DNA of 64,000 nucleotides, from NCBI GenBank assembly GCA_007922305.1, contig ML677335.1, positions 40,228,887-40,292,886 of the forward strand. Reading direction: 5' to 3'. The stretch comes from Dermatemys mawii. Its lineage: Eukaryota > Chordata > Testudines > Dermatemydidae. A program made the position numbers and the translations under genes. Every line of letters starts with the position of its first letter. Position 1 is the stretch's first letter. The notes under the pieces are model-generated. The model searched no databases, was not told the origin of the DNA, and was given only the letters and a program-made list of their open reading frames with translations. This document shows positions 1 to 13,600 of the stretch, piece by piece.

Positions 1-2573
1 AGTGAAAAAAGGACTTGAGGACTGGGCCAAATACATTTTGATTGCTTTCAGTATACAAGCAGTTTGAATCATATATAGGAAACTATGAGGATTTTTTTTT
101 TTTTTTACAGTGGACAGAGACTATTTTCCTTTGTATATGACAAATAGCGGAGTATTTAAAGCAGATTGGGGCTCTCTAGCCTCAGAAATATTTTATAACA
201 TTTTCAATGACACTAGGAAAATTTTCCATCACCCCAGAGATCTAGAGCTACCCGAAGTCAAGAACTGCTATCACCCTCCATTTCCAACTGCTACCACTGG
301 TAAACTCATTGTTTACTTTTACAGATATAAGGACCACATTAACTATTGGTGTAAGATGGCATAACTCCATTGATTTAAGTTGAGTTATGGCAGTATTAAG
401 TAAATTTGTCCCAGACTATATACATAAAAATGTTTGGTTTAAAGTACTCTGCTCCACCACAAAGGTGAAAAATTGTATAAAAGGTAGAAGATTATGATGT
501 TGTGTGTCTTGTATTTGAAACTCATGAGAGCCATAAGACAACCTTTGGTAAAAGAATACTCCTGTAAAGGAAAAGCCAGAGGGAGTTGTATTCCTATAGG
601 AACAATTATGTGAAACTCAGGTTTCTATGGTAACAGGCCTTTCCATGTTTCAGATATTGAGCTTGTTTAGGTGCTTTCTGTAAATTCCATAGTTCTCGCT
701 GTATTCTCTCTTTCCCCCATAGCAAGTTAGGCACATAAGCCCACCAAATACAAAAGTGCCGCATCCGTTACACCACTACCATGCAAAAGCTGAGATTTCC
801 TTCCTATTCTGCATTGCCAACTGGAGTCTGAATAACTTGTATCATGCTATAAAAAAAATAATTATTAGGTACCAATGTGCATCCATTAGACTGACAGATA
901 AAGGGCCAAGCTCCTGACACTGGCTGAGCAGGCCTCAACTCCACCTGAAGTCAGCAGGCCCAACCTTGCCTTCTCTATAAAGGCAAAGCTGCCATTAACA
1001 ACAGAGGGAATTATGCTGATTAGCCCCAAAACACATCTGCTCCCAAACACATGAATTTTTTAAAAACAAAATATGTGTGTGTACATAAATTGACAGCAAG
1101 TGTGTATCATCTATTCTACCATTAGCTGAGTCCCTTAAACCTTGTGCTATATTTGCAAGGAGAGCTGCATTAGAACCAGTCAAAAAATTCACAAATAATG
1201 AGAGCAGTTTCACCGAGCTGCAAATTGATTATCATAAAATACACCCCTGCCAAACTAACAATCCTGGGTGGGTGGGAAAACTTCTAATATTTCCTGGTTA
1301 GGAAGCAATTGCGTGTGAGATTGTCTAACACCACCATTTAATTTTAAGTAGGCTGCCTATATTGTTATATTTTTGTTATGCTCTCAGCTATTTTCTCTGT
1401 ATCAGTGGAGAAAATATTTTGCTTTAACACATTAGCTCCAAACCATGGCTTGCAACAAGAGTATGCTCTGAATTACCCCCTGTGGCTGTATAATAGCTTC
1501 CTTGCTTCCCTTCTGGAGATGGGGTATTTTGAAGGCATGCTCATGGATTTAACCACAATCATCATTATTAATCCCTGATACTGTATTGTATGCTAACTAA
1601 CTGTGGGTAAACCCTGCCCGGGTCCATTCCTGTAACACAGGTGCACCACAGTTTTCAGGGTCAATTTGAAGCAGATGGCATCAACCATCAACCCCAAAGC
1701 TACTGGCTCATTTGGGGGAATCTCAAGCCCCCTAAGAAACCTAATGCTAATGCCCAGACACCATCCCCCCACTTCCCTACCACCTACCTTCGTAGTCTTC
1801 CGGAGGTCTGCTTCTCCTTTCCATTGGCCCTGGGCTGGTGGTGGTCTCCAGGAAGTATCACTTTTCCATGGCAGGTGATGATTTTTATAGGGCCTGTAGC
1901 AAAAGAAGCAGGAAGTGGCCCCCAAATAAGAACACTGGAAGTGCCCTTGCAGCTCCACAATAAGAAGAATTCGGAGGTAAGCCATGTTTTACTGGCTACT
2001 GTGCTGGGGATTCTGGGACATCTACCTCCGTGGCCAGCTGCCAGAGCAGTAGTGTATTCCCCGAGTGGAGGGAAGTGAGACACATCTATTTGGAGTGGGT
2101 TTAAGGGGGAGCCAAGCTTCCACCAAGCTGTAGAACTAAGGGGCTATTCTGCACCCCCTGGAGACTGAAAAGTGGGCCAGCAGGAATTGTTAAGGAACAT
2201 AAAGGGGTCAGACCACTCTACCCTTGACAGTGTCAACACCTAGATATCAGCATCTGCAGTGTATTTTATTGGAGGTGGCATCAGGGTTTCTAACTAGCTC
2301 CCCAGTTGACCCCCCCACACACACACACTTTTCAAGCTACAGCTTTTTACTGATGTAGATTACTACATGCACACATTCCTCTCCCCCCACACACAACATA
2401 TTCTGTGAGACTGGCTATGGGCCAGGATGCTCAGCTGCTGTGTTACAGCATTTTCCTTTAGACAGATTTACATAACTCCCAGAAACACTAGTGAAAACTT
2501 TTATCAGTGAAAAATTCCTTTTACACAGGTACATACATCCTGAAGGGGACACTGGTGGTCAGTGTCTTTAATA

Positions 2574-2875
2574 CAGCGGTTCTCAAACTTTTTGAGACCA
2601 CGACCCTTTTAACCTTCCTCCTGTGCCAAGGCGGACCCTTGTACGTCTGCTGAAAAGCCGCCGAATGCATCACTTCCACATTCAGCAGCTTTTCGGCGGA
2701 CATGCTGAACGCTCCCGAGCACTATTTTTGGAAGTGCTCAGTATGTCCGCCAAAAAACCGCCGAATGCGGAAGTGATGCATTCGGCAGCTTTAAAGCAGC
2801 GCCGGGAGCTCGCGACCACCTGGAGGCTCTCCACGACCCCCAGAGGGGTCACAACCCCCAGTTTGAGAACCCCTG
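2574..2875. mobile_element. hAT (Charlie/MER5-like) non-autonomous element
   Basis: This 302-bp element starts CAGCGGTTCTCAAAC and ends with the near inverse, GTTTGAGAACCCCTG. It is flanked by a perfect 8-bp target duplication, CTTTAATA, at 2566-2573 and 2876-2883. An 8-bp duplication and CAG...CTG ends are hallmarks of hAT elements. An internal inverted repeat (about 2660-2680 against 2770-2790, core GAATGCATCACTTCC) adds stem structure. There is no coding capacity. It is fairly young, as the duplication is still intact. Confidence 0.85.
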
Positions 2876-3324
2876 CTTTAATAAAATCCATATCCCAGCC
2901 AAAGGCCACTCAGGAACAATAACAAAAGTTAGTCTCTAGCAAGGAGGGATAGGTGAATGGTGTGAGCCAACAGACCTAATTTGAACACCAATCTGTAACG
3001 AAAAAAATCAAAAAGTAGGTTTTTTTTGGTTTGTGAAAGTAATTATATTATTTTTTTTTTAAATTAAACAAGGCCATAGTTGCTCATATTTGTATAGCAA
3101 GCTGATCACTAGCTAGGCGCAAGAGGAAATCCACCCTGCACTATTATGTGTATTAGGGAACTTTAGGCTTCCCTTTGAAACACTTACTACTACAGGTCAT
3201 TGGACTACCTGGGCCAGAGAATTGTTTTGTATGGCAACTGTTATTAAATCTAGCTAGACATCTGCATGTAGGGCCCTCTAACCGAGCATCTTAGATTTAA
3301 CACTCAACATGCACCTATCGTATA

Positions 3325-3455
3325 ACGAACATCCCCATTTTGAACTGAGAGACAGGGAAGATTAATTGACTTGCCCAAGGTTACACAAGAAGTCTATGGT
3401 GAGAACTGAACTCAGATCCCCCAAGTCCTGTACTTTAACCACTAACCTAGCCTTC
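3325..3455. repeat. MIR-like SINE remnant
   Basis: The run resembling 'gacttgcccaaggtyacaca' followed by 'aactgaactcagatc' and 'taaccactaacct' is the familiar core region of MIR-type SINEs. The identification is by eye, and the ends are degraded. Confidence 0.45.
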
Positions 3456-3735
3456 TTCCCAACTTTTGTTAACCTTACATTATTATAAATGGTCTTCAGG
3501 CCAATGCCAGAGGCACAAATGGAAAAATTCCATGAGAAAGCCGGGTCTTATGAAATTGCTAGCTTATCTGAGCGGAGCCAAAGGGTTCTGATAGCCTTGG
3601 ATCAGACATGAAACTGCTAAGTACTTTATCTGACCCATATGTAAGGGCTGTCACCAGTTCTATGCTACAGCTAAAAGAAAAACTACTTTCAGTCTTTTGT
3701 CACAGTAAACTGGTCTCCTTTAAAGCAGAGTTACC

Positions 3736-3845
3736 AGATGTCCTGAGTTTATAGGGACAGTCCCAATTTTTGGGTCTTGCTCTTATATTAGGCTCCTATT
3801 ACCCCCGTCACAATTTTTCACACTTGCTGTCTGGTCACCCTACCT
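3736..3845. repeat. Short DNA-transposon-like repeat, copy 1
   Basis: The sequence runs from about 'ccagatgtcctgag' to 'gtctggtcaccct', with partly complementary ends. A second, better preserved copy lies at about 29977-30108. The two share the internal phrases 'atagggacagtcc', 'tttttgggtct' and 'ggctcctattacc'. Confidence 0.55.
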
Positions 3846-6480
3846 TAAAGAGGCAGAATTTGCTAAGAATGCCATGCAGTGGGTATTGGTTTCACACCCC
3901 CACTGTGCAACAACTCTGGGAAATATTTAATGGATGCTAATGTGTTTTATGTTGCTAGATTTCATTATTAATAAACTAAATTTGTATATTAAGCACTAGA
4001 CTCTAGAAATAGCCATGTTAGTGTCTTTTATTACAGACTGACAAACACACTGCTGAATTGGCCCGAATTCATAGAGCATATAGGATTCTTTAAATAGGTC
4101 CTACAAAATCATTTCCTGTCCCAAGGCTCTCGCTTGAGCATTTATCCATGTGTCACATTCGTCTAAGTGCCAAGAGGTGCCACACCACTGTTGGAGAACT
4201 CAATATATGAAGACTTCTGAAAGGAGAGGATTTTATGGATGCATTTAAGGAAAGGCAGAGTGTGTCACATAGGGAGAGCAGGAGGCTGTTCCAAGCACAA
4301 AGTGATTGTGAAGCCAAGACTGAGAGAAATCAAAGAATATAATGACTGAGAGGGGTATAGGATCAGATGAGAGCAGAATAGCACAGAGGCCTGAAGATAA
4401 GGCTGAGAAGAGCTTGAACTTGGTACTGAAGGAGAGAGAAGGTGGCTTTCAAGGTAATCCAGCCATAAAGTGGTCAGAGAAGGAAGGTTATCTGAGCAGC
4501 AGAGATATAAAAAATAAGGAGTTGATGAGTCCCAGCACCTGAAACGAGAGGACTGTGCAAGGGCCAGAGTTTCAGCATTAAGGAGTGCTGGAATTAAAAA
4601 GAAAAAAAATTGGAATGTATAAGAAGTTTTCTATATTTTATATACAGAATGATTGCAAAAGGGAATTGACAATGCCTGTACTTTTAAAGGTCAGCATGAA
4701 TTGTACTGTGAAGACTAATATATTAGCAATTACCTAGTGTAGCTGTTGCAAATTTCAGGGAAAGCTGAGTAGACAGAAAAGCTTTTCATCTGCTGCAGGA
4801 AGGAGAGAGGACACAGTTCCATCTCATCATTCGCACCACCACCATTTCCTCCTTTTGACACCAGGCGACTGAAATAACTTTCACCAAGTTCTCTTTGTAA
4901 ACAAAGTGTGTGCAGCAGTATGCAAAAAACTCAGCTAAAAGTACACACTGCTTAACTTGCCTCAAAATCATTTTAAACACAAACCATTTGAAAACTGTTA
5001 GTTTGAAATTGTTTATGTGATCTTGCAAGGCTTTTAAAACATGATAACCATCACACTTTATACCTTTCTGAAAGGTTAGTTTAATCGTAGATCACACAAA
5101 ATTGGTTTCCACAAATGCATAATGGTTCATGTGTCACACTTGAACTAAATGGTTTTTTAAATGGAGCTGAAATTATTTTGATGTGTACACATTTCCAGAT
5201 TTTTTTCCCCCTACACCCTTTCATAAACCAGCCCCCATCAGGCCTTCCCTTAAAGTCTCATTAATAATTCAGATGTTCAGATGACTTTAAAAGATCTGTG
5301 GAATTGAAGCTTTTTTTTTAAAAAAAAAATCTGCTTGACAAAAAGATAAATTAATGTAGAAAGAAGCAGTAGGAGTCTGGCAAGCTGTAGATCATTTCAG
5401 AACAGATTGTAACTTTATCATTCTGTCAGGAAGAATAATTTAAAGCACTTAATCAGTTAGCTTCACTGTGCAGGATGTAACATTATGAATTCCTATCGTT
5501 CAATCTGTTCAAATCAAAGGGAGCTTAATTATAATAGGTAAGGGAGGGGGGTGATTGAACATTGTTCAGACTCCGACAACTTTACTAGGGAAGGGAATAA
5601 GCACCCTGACCTCCAATGAGTATGACTCTTTAAAAGGATCTAAGATGACAGGAGAAAACAATATATTAGCCTTGACTTGCCTTCAATGGCAGGGCATTAA
5701 TAACTACTTTTATACTCATTTAAGGTTTTAATTAAAAGTTCTCAAAGAATACACAAGCATTAAATCCACTAGAAAAAAAATTCAGACATGGATGGATGTC
5801 TACCAAAAAGCTGTATCCACTGGGTGCTCGGCACTTCTGGAACTCTGCCCACCTATTTAGGTGCCTAAATTTAGGCATCCATGTTTGAATATGATGTCCT
5901 TATTTCCTGCTGTTCCATTCGAATAGAATTGTCTCTGGTTCCTCTCCTGAACACTTTCATGCTTTTTTTAAACAGCCATCACATTCCAGTCCAGGCTGCA
6001 TTTCCATGATGAGCCAAGTGTTAGTTTGTATAATACACTCTGTCAGTGAAGTCTGGGGGGAATCCCCTTTGGGAGGAAAGGGCTACATAAATGTAAACCC
6101 ACCATCAACATAAGAAACAAGAGCACATAACACACCACACAAATATGCTGTATCTACATTCCATCCTTAGGGCCCATCTCCTCATTTATCTCAGGGGAAA
6201 AGAAAAGAGTGGGGAAAGGAGAGGTATCACACAAAAATGCTTCCCTATAATTAAGAAGTGACATTAGCAGCTCTGCTCTATGAACAATTTAAGGAAAAAG
6301 TCTAGTTATATTTAGGATTTTCTCATATGGGACTTTTAACAAGCTTTAGTAACAGCTGAACAGCGTAAGGGGTGGATCTAACACAGCTGAGACATCAAAG
6401 TCTTATGCAAGTAAACAGCAAACTGCAATTTTTTGGCCTCCCAATATCCCCACTCCCTCAAATTTCAACTCTAAAATTGC

Positions 6481-6595
6481 AGAAGTGACAGAGTCCTGTT
6501 GCACCTTAAAGACTAACTGCCACAGGACTCTTTGTCACTTCTGCAATTCCAGACTAACACGGCTACCCCTCTGATTCTTGACAACTCTAAAATTG
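6481..6595. mobile_element. Foldback remnant of a turtle-type tRNA-like SINE
   Basis: The right half reads 'cacaggactctttgtcact' then 'cagactaacacggctaccc', which I recognise as a repeat very common in turtle and crocodilian sequence. The left half (about 6479-6520) is the inverse of the same segment, so the insertion forms a hairpin of roughly 20 bp per arm around a 20-base loop. The family assignment is from memory, so confidence is moderate. Confidence 0.5.
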
Positions 6596-7460
6596 TTACT
6601 ATAATCACGCAAACGGATACCGAACACGGAGAAAGGAAAAGCCTCCCCATTTCTCTTCCCATTCTTTGCCTTTTGGTCTCCCCCAACTTCGTCTGCCATG
6701 CTACCACTCACCATTAACAATCCATTCAGACTAATGTAATATTGGGGCTGGCACCGGCTCCAGTCATCTGAACCATCTGTATATAATGGGCTAGTTCAGC
6801 AGCACTCAAGCAGCCAGGTGGACAATATCAAAACATTGGCCATTACGTCCAGGAATGTACCCAGTCCCCACTTTGAACCTCTTTGTATTCTAGTGCCAAA
6901 CCCCAGGGAAGGAGCTGAAACATTTCCCACATCATTAACATGGCTTTTCAGAGGAGCCATCCAGCTCTGAATTTCTAGTAAAGGCTGGAAGCAGAAGTGC
7001 AAGAAATCCTGGGCTTGTATGACTTATGAGTTAGTTGTGCAGATCCATGTGATTCAAATGGTTCAAAGAAATCTGAATTTTCAGGTACCTCCATGAACCA
7101 AACCAGCCTCCTGAACCTTAGGCGAGTATTCCAGCACTAACCACAGCATGTTCCCAGCTTCTAATTTCATCCTTTTTATTTCTGATAATAGCTTAGCATA
7201 TTTTACAACATTCAAACAACCCAGCAAACTGCAAGTTTTCTTTAACCCTTTACTACCAACCCTGCAAACATCTCCTCCTTTTATAATATGTGTTTTCAGG
7301 TGTATTAATCTACCACACTCTGCTGCTAGCACGTATTCAATGTTACCCTCTACTGATTGCCTTTCCTCTATGAACTTTACTGACTGCTTTTTGCACTGCA
7401 CTAATTAAACTTCTTATTTTCCCTCCTTGTTCTGTCTCTATCCATTTTGCTCTTTAGCAG

Positions 7461-7612
7461 AAAAGAAATGGTTTACAGATGAGCCGGATAATGCCTATCC
7501 CAGAAACATTCAAATCAAGCCCATGAGCACTCACATGGCCAATCAGATCAATCAGTATAAATCTACAAGCAGCTTGATACCACCAATCAGAGAAGTTGAA
7601 GATGAATGTTGA
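7461..7612 (+). CDS. KCNMA1: KCNMA1 terminal coding exon (BK channel alpha subunit, VEDEC tail; also encodes EMVYR tail)
   Basis: KCNMA1 encodes the pore-forming Slo1 subunit of the BK channel, a plasma-membrane K+ channel opened by Ca2+ and depolarisation. This exon supplies only the extreme cytosolic C-terminus, after the RCK2 domain. The acceptor CAG is 7458-7460. With the first two bases completing a Glu codon, the frame reads EKKWFTDEPDNAYPR and ends in REVEDEC with TGA at 7610-7612; I recognise this as the long vertebrate VEDEC isoform. Shifted by one base, with the first base completing a codon, the same exon reads KEMVYR with TGA at 7480-7482, the EMVYR isoform. Which tail is made must depend on the upstream exon joined. 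The rest of the gene lies left of the window. Family knowledge: these tails affect channel trafficking to the cell surface. The identification is secure from the peptide match. Confidence 0.95.
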
Positions 7613-10600
7613 CTCACAGGAGGCCAGAACTATTTTTTTAAAAGCCTGACAAACTTCATGAATGGTGATGTGACATTTATTCCTATTACATGCCGACCCA
7701 CTGGTGGAAAAGTTACGAAGGGCGAGTGTTATGGAAAAATAAAGTAGACAGCTCTTTGTTTGTCTGCCTTTAACATCGCTTCCATGTATTTTGGAAACTA
7801 TTTCATTTATAAATGAACATATTCAAAAATAGTCACGTATAGCCTCTAGCATTTTAAATTATTTTTATTTATTAGAAAGAAAATATATTTTTCTTTTTGT
7901 TTGTTTGTTTTCATTGTCAAGTTTTTTTTTCCCCTTAAAACAGTTGCATATGTGGCTGGACTCCTAAAAATTTTTTTAAAAAATCTGCTCTTGCTGTCTC
8001 TCATCTTTGAGGAGAATGATGGTCACAATTGTGAGGAAATGTAACCAAGGGAGATAAATAATACAAGGTCAAACTTGTATTTTAAAAAATCAAAAAAGAA
8101 GAAAAAAAAAAGAACAGTTCGACATGTTTCTTTACTGGAGACTACGTATTTTGTTCAGCATTGACACCAGCTCTTAATAAACTGAAACGTATTTATTTTC
8201 AAAGCTGAAAGTCATATTTTTGTAAAATTAACATTCTTTCTGAAATAGTCATCAGTTTTATTACCATATACAGTGAAGACCTTCCTAACAGTCATCTTAA
8301 GCGCCAGAAAATTTAAGGTCCAAAACAACCAAAACCATGCATTGGTAACTTTCTATGACAATAGGGTAGTGAACATTAGTGTAAAACAAAGGGCATGCAG
8401 ATAAAATACTCATAGCAGCACTTTCTTATAGGTTGCAAAATGTGCAATTCTGCTTTGCTTCATATTGCATATTATCAGTCAGCACTTGCCAACTCATGGA
8501 GTTCAACCTTGGAAAATCCTCTTCTTTGTCTAGGTTTCTGAGTATTTTAATGCAGGGTGTTAAACAGTGCATCAGATCATGATATTCTTAACCCACTCAT
8601 CTACTATATTTATCTGAGTTCTAGTTTAAAACTACTGGAGTTGTGCCTGAACCAAACTCTATCTGAGCCAAACATTCCTTGAAGTGTGGTTAAGTTTGGA
8701 TCCATAGCACAATTTTGCTGATGGCCCATTTTTCAGCAACATATAGAATCAAGCCCCTAGCTCTGAGCACACCTGCACTTTAGGTGAGTTCAGATCAGGG
8801 TCCAAACTTTGCAGCTCAGGCTCAGGTCTACATTGTCTCAACTTGTTGTTGCCAGTTAATTTCTGTAAAAATGTTTTAAACGTTATTCTTTTCTTATTTC
8901 TTTAAGTTGCTGGGACTCCTCTCATAAAGGTACAGTGATAACCAAAAAAACCCCATAAGTAATGAATGTATGTAATATGATAACTTACAAAAAGCCTACA
9001 GTGAAATCAATTGTATCAGCAGTTTCACAAAGCGGCCAACAAGCTTTATAGCCATCAGACAAAATTGTGATGTTTCATATCTATGCTGCAGTATGTAGTC
9101 ACCCAGGCATTTGATGTTCTAAGCGATTTAGCAACTCTCTTAATTTCAAATTAACATTTGATACAACTGGATGAAAGGATGAGCTATTGAGGATAAAAAA
9201 GGGCCCGCAGGAAAAGAAAGGTAGGGTCCCATTGCGCAAGTTAACGTTAGGCTTTGTACTTTTGCAGAGTTGCAAAACACCAAGATAAAACATACTGTGG
9301 TACTATTATCATTAGAGAAATATCAGTGAATCAGACACGTACAAAGCAAATGAATGAATGTCCACTATATAATCCAACATCTAAGCTAAACTATCTCAGC
9401 TTCAATGTTTGTTCACTGGCTGCAGTACAAATATAACCATAATGCCACCTAAACAGGCTTTATTCTGGAGTGACTTTTTGGACTGTGACTACTTTGTTGT
9501 TACATTTTGTAGATTAGTTATTTTAAAAAAAATAACAAGAATTGTGAATATAATGTATGTAAAATTGGACTATTTAAAAATATTTATAATCACTATCCTG
9601 CAAAGAAACAAAATAACTTGAGCAGTTTATATTCATATTTAACCCATTTCACAATACTCAAAATAAAGGAAGAATCTGGTGGTTTTGATTTATTACCACT
9701 TTAGCTAATGGCAGACTATAATTTGCATTCTGGTTTTTGCATTGGGTCACTTTAAACCTTTCCTTTAAAGTCAGTACTCCTTTTTCATTCATGAACTGCA
9801 ATAATTTTATTACCAGAGTAAAAAGCTGGCCTCAATCCCAATAGAATTGTTGAAATTTGTGTCAATCTTAGCCAAATACATTTGATTTTTATAGGTCCCT
9901 CGTTTTATGGCAGGCATAGGAAATTATTTCTGTTACATTCAACTTAAGAGAACTTAAAATTATTGTGCACAGTGCCATTTCTTAGCATCCTTCCTTTCAA
10001 TAAAAACTTTATCATATATATGAGAATAAAAAAACCCACCAGCATTGCTGAGGCCTGTGTCTGCTGTTGAACTAATACCTCATTACGGTGTGATTGCCAC
10101 TATAACTAAATTTTGGGCAACACAAGAACCAGATCTAATAATATAGCTAATTGCCATAGCATCCATGTATACAAAGAGATGTGGAGGTTGTAAATAATTA
10201 ACAAGCAGCATTCCCTACTTTTTCCGTTGATTACTAAAGAGGTTTTGAGGCAAAGGTTTGGATTTGGTAAGTTTTTGACAGACATGTAGAATAGCTGTGG
10301 CTTAGGGTCACTCTAGTATGGTATACGGTATACTCTATTCAGTAGAACTATGTACAGTTAGTTACATGGAGGACAGGCAAGTTTCAGTTTTTAGATCTTT
10401 TGCAATTGAAAACAATGGTCAAATGGAGGCAATGTGTGTGCATCTGAGATCTCTGTCCTCTATACCCATCCTGGGTCCGTCCTGCCATGTATTCAGTGTT
10501 GTAGGTCCATAGTGCAGCAATCAGAGTTGGGACAGGTCTATTAAATCTATCCCTCTGCCATGACAAGATGTAGTCCCCCTGATGCATGACATATCAAACA

Positions 10601-13600
10601 CTGATACTTCATTGGTCAAAAGGCCATGAAGCTGCAATACAATCTGTGTATATGTGCATGTGTACATGTGTATGCGTCAGTCATCAGGGCCTCTCAAGCA
10701 AAGTCACTACTGGAATGTCACAGGGCCTAATTCGCATTTGAGATAGCCATGCCCAACTCATGCTGTTGTGAATGGGAGCCCAGTGCACAGAGCTAAGGGC
10801 AGAGAGGTGGACTGGAATCACTGAAGGGGTTGTTCACCCTGCCACAGAGGGCTAGCAAAAAAGCTCTCAGAACTACTTAAGCCTTGCACTGGGGGAGCAG
10901 CTGCTCAGTTGCATCTCTACATTAGCAGAGATATAGGGAGAAGGCCACATGATCTGCAGTAATGAGGACCCAGAGCAGACCTAACAAGCCGCATAAGTTG
11001 CATGAAGGAGCTGATGTGTCTATTCTTGCCCCTGAGGCTGGAGAAGCAGCTGCAGGTGGGTAGCGGACTGCACCAGCCCACATTGAAGGTGAGGATTAAT
11101 TTTGCCTTATGTGAACTGACAGCATATTTAGCCAAATAAAGCCCCATGACTCAGGCTTTATGCACGTGACAATAATTTTTCACCCTTAACAAAATAAGTA
11201 AGTGGATAATTATGGCATGCTGGTTTATAAGGGAGACACCTTTTCCTCTCCACACACATCTTGTTAATCTGCAGTGATGAGGAAGTATAGAAAAATATGT
11301 TCTATTTTAAATGAAGCTTTGATAAAATATTAGATTTCTAAAAATTTGCCAGAGGACAACTTGGGTCCTTTAAGGGTCTGAAGTACATAGAGTTCACGTG
11401 CTTCATTTGTTTTTTCTCTGTTTGTGAAATAGTCCTTAGGAATTTTGCAATAATCAGATGCATAAATTACTGCACCACAAGAGCAATAACTTACAAATGA
11501 GTAATTATGCATGTTTTCTCAGTCTGTTTACATGCTATATAATCCATAGCTATGTTAGCAATGGCCCCATTATAGATATCCCAGTCTCAAAGTTACTATA
11601 CAAAGCCATACCTCCTTAAATGCAAGCACATTCGTTGGCTTCTTGAAGCCATTGTCAGTTTTGAAATAAACTTGTATTCAGTGTTCTAGCAAATCCTACC
11701 CCCATATAAAATCAGGTGCCCTGCTTTGTTTCTATTTTTTTTAATTGTGCTCTGAAAGCAAAACAAATAAAGGGAAGGGAGGGAGGGTGAGTGCAAAGGC
11801 TCTTAGAGTATCTTTGCATGGCCCACATAGCTTTAATTGGTTTGGGCAGGAAACTCTTATCAAAGTGTATGGGAGCAGTATGGGAAAACCTAGGGAAGAG
11901 CATGTTCCTTATGGTTCACAGTTTGCTAGCTCTCTTTCACAGCACCAGTCTGTAAAATGTTGATGCTACGTTTAAATCAAGTACTAAGATAGGAGCCCAC
12001 CTGGTACATAAAAATCCTGATAACGAAGGCCCTTAAAGGCAAAGCATTTAAGTGCATAGATAGTTCAACCATATTAGCTACATTCAAGTAAATGAGACTA
12101 TGCACTTGCTTAAAGTTAAACCCGTGCTTTCGGTCCTTTGCTGGATCTGGGCCAAAGTGAAGAAATCTGCAATCAGGTTTTTTATAAGGTCTGTTATAAT
12201 TTATTTTGTGGGTTTTCAGATCTTCAACAGAAACAAATGTTTTTACTTTAAATATGACCCACTGCAAGTCGTGGGTACCAACACAATGTTCACAAAGGTA
12301 TAACAAATACTAGCATAATTCAGGTGTGTTCAGTATGAGAGAAATTCTCTGTTGTGCAGTGTCGTCAACACAAGGCCCATGGTACTACTTAAGCTTTCAG
12401 ATGTTAAGTGCCTGGTGGTTCTCCAGGGAGGTGGAGGGGGAGAGGGGAAGAGTTCATCCTAAATAAGACAAGACATTCTACTAAAATCCAGAAATTAGTA
12501 ATTCTGTACCTTTGCAGAAATGCCATGTGGTTATATGCTTTAAAAGCCTTTGGCCACAGAGATCTGAGTCCAATTTCAATCTTTTCTTTCACAAGAAGTA
12601 AAATTTACACCTACTTTTATTTTGCAAAGTAAGATAATTTTCCTTCAATGTGTGTTTACAATCCCAGTTTTTAGGTCTTTTTATGATCAACATATATAAG
12701 CTTCTTTTCCAGGTTCTCTGATATTTAGCAGGCATACTCATTTGCAGTTTTTTTTAATTAATAGCATTATATATACTTATACATCTTGCACAGAAATCCA
12801 GTGATATGGCACATAAATCAAGTAAAAACTAGCTATTGAATAATCTATGAATTGCGGTAGTCTATACATCCAATAAACTGTAGTAGAATATATACCAAAT
12901 GAGGCCCTATCTACCAAACCTATTTTTGAACTACTAAAATTGATGTTTAGCATCAGACTTAGCAAAAAATTAGAATAAACCTCTTTTATTACTTTGTTCC
13001 TCATTACAGGCATATGATAAATATCCATACAATATTGCCCATTCATACATCTAATTCAGAACCTACCGAAGTTGACAGAAGACTCTCATTGATTCAAGGA
13101 GCTTCAGAGAAGGCCTGAAGGAACAAAAGAATGTAGGCTCTCAGGCACATAAGACTAAATAGAGAAATTTCTGCAATTTTTATTTCACTGAGATTGAAAA
13201 GTGGGTATGGGAAGTTTTCTGGTAACTAGAAGATGAGTTTAGGGAATCTGGCCAACTGTCAGCTGAAAAAGCTTGTCCTACATTTCTTTTAAGCATCACT
13301 TAAAAATTCTCTCTCTCTCTCTGGATATTGTTTCAGACACACATGTCTAGCAACTGCAACATCTAAAATATCTGCCTCAAAAACAGTGGAATTAAAATGT
13401 TAAATTCTTGTGAAATTCAAAGTTGGCTATTCTCCTTCCCCTACCCCACAGAAAACACACACAATACATATATATAATGTATGAAAGCATTTGCCATTAT
13501 AACCATTCCTTGAAAACAATTCATTTAAACTACCTATGGTGTTAAGACTTACAGTTCAGAAAGAAAAAGGAGTACAACTTCATCATTTTTCTTTTTACCA

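Larger units (their letters stand above)
1..7460 (+). other. KCNMA1: Probable last intron of KCNMA1
   Basis: This stretch precedes the terminal KCNMA1 exon and ends in a strong acceptor: a pyrimidine-rich run from about 7411 followed by TTTAGCAG. No upstream KCNMA1 exon was recognised in it; in particular I could not find the short exon that joins to the VEDEC frame, nor a QEERL-type terminal exon, so these probably lie further left. It contains a hAT MITE (2574-2875), a MIR-like SINE (about 3325-3455), a TA-flanked short element (about 3736-3845) and a foldback SINE remnant (about 6481-6595). It also holds an AT-rich, possibly conserved block (about 5380-5720). The remainder shows nothing I can assign. 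Short open frames here lack codon-level support. Confidence 0.6.

Noticed and set aside
110..364. 84-codon open frame just after a T-rich run and ACAG, like a splice acceptor
   Set aside because: The translation matches nothing I know, the KCNMA1 exon phases do not call for it and no donor follows in frame. A T-tract before CAG is common by chance in AT-rich introns.
1593..2083. Overlapping frames of 99-145 codons on both strands
   Set aside because: No domain, no splice context and similar length on both strands; typical of a locally GC-richer stretch.
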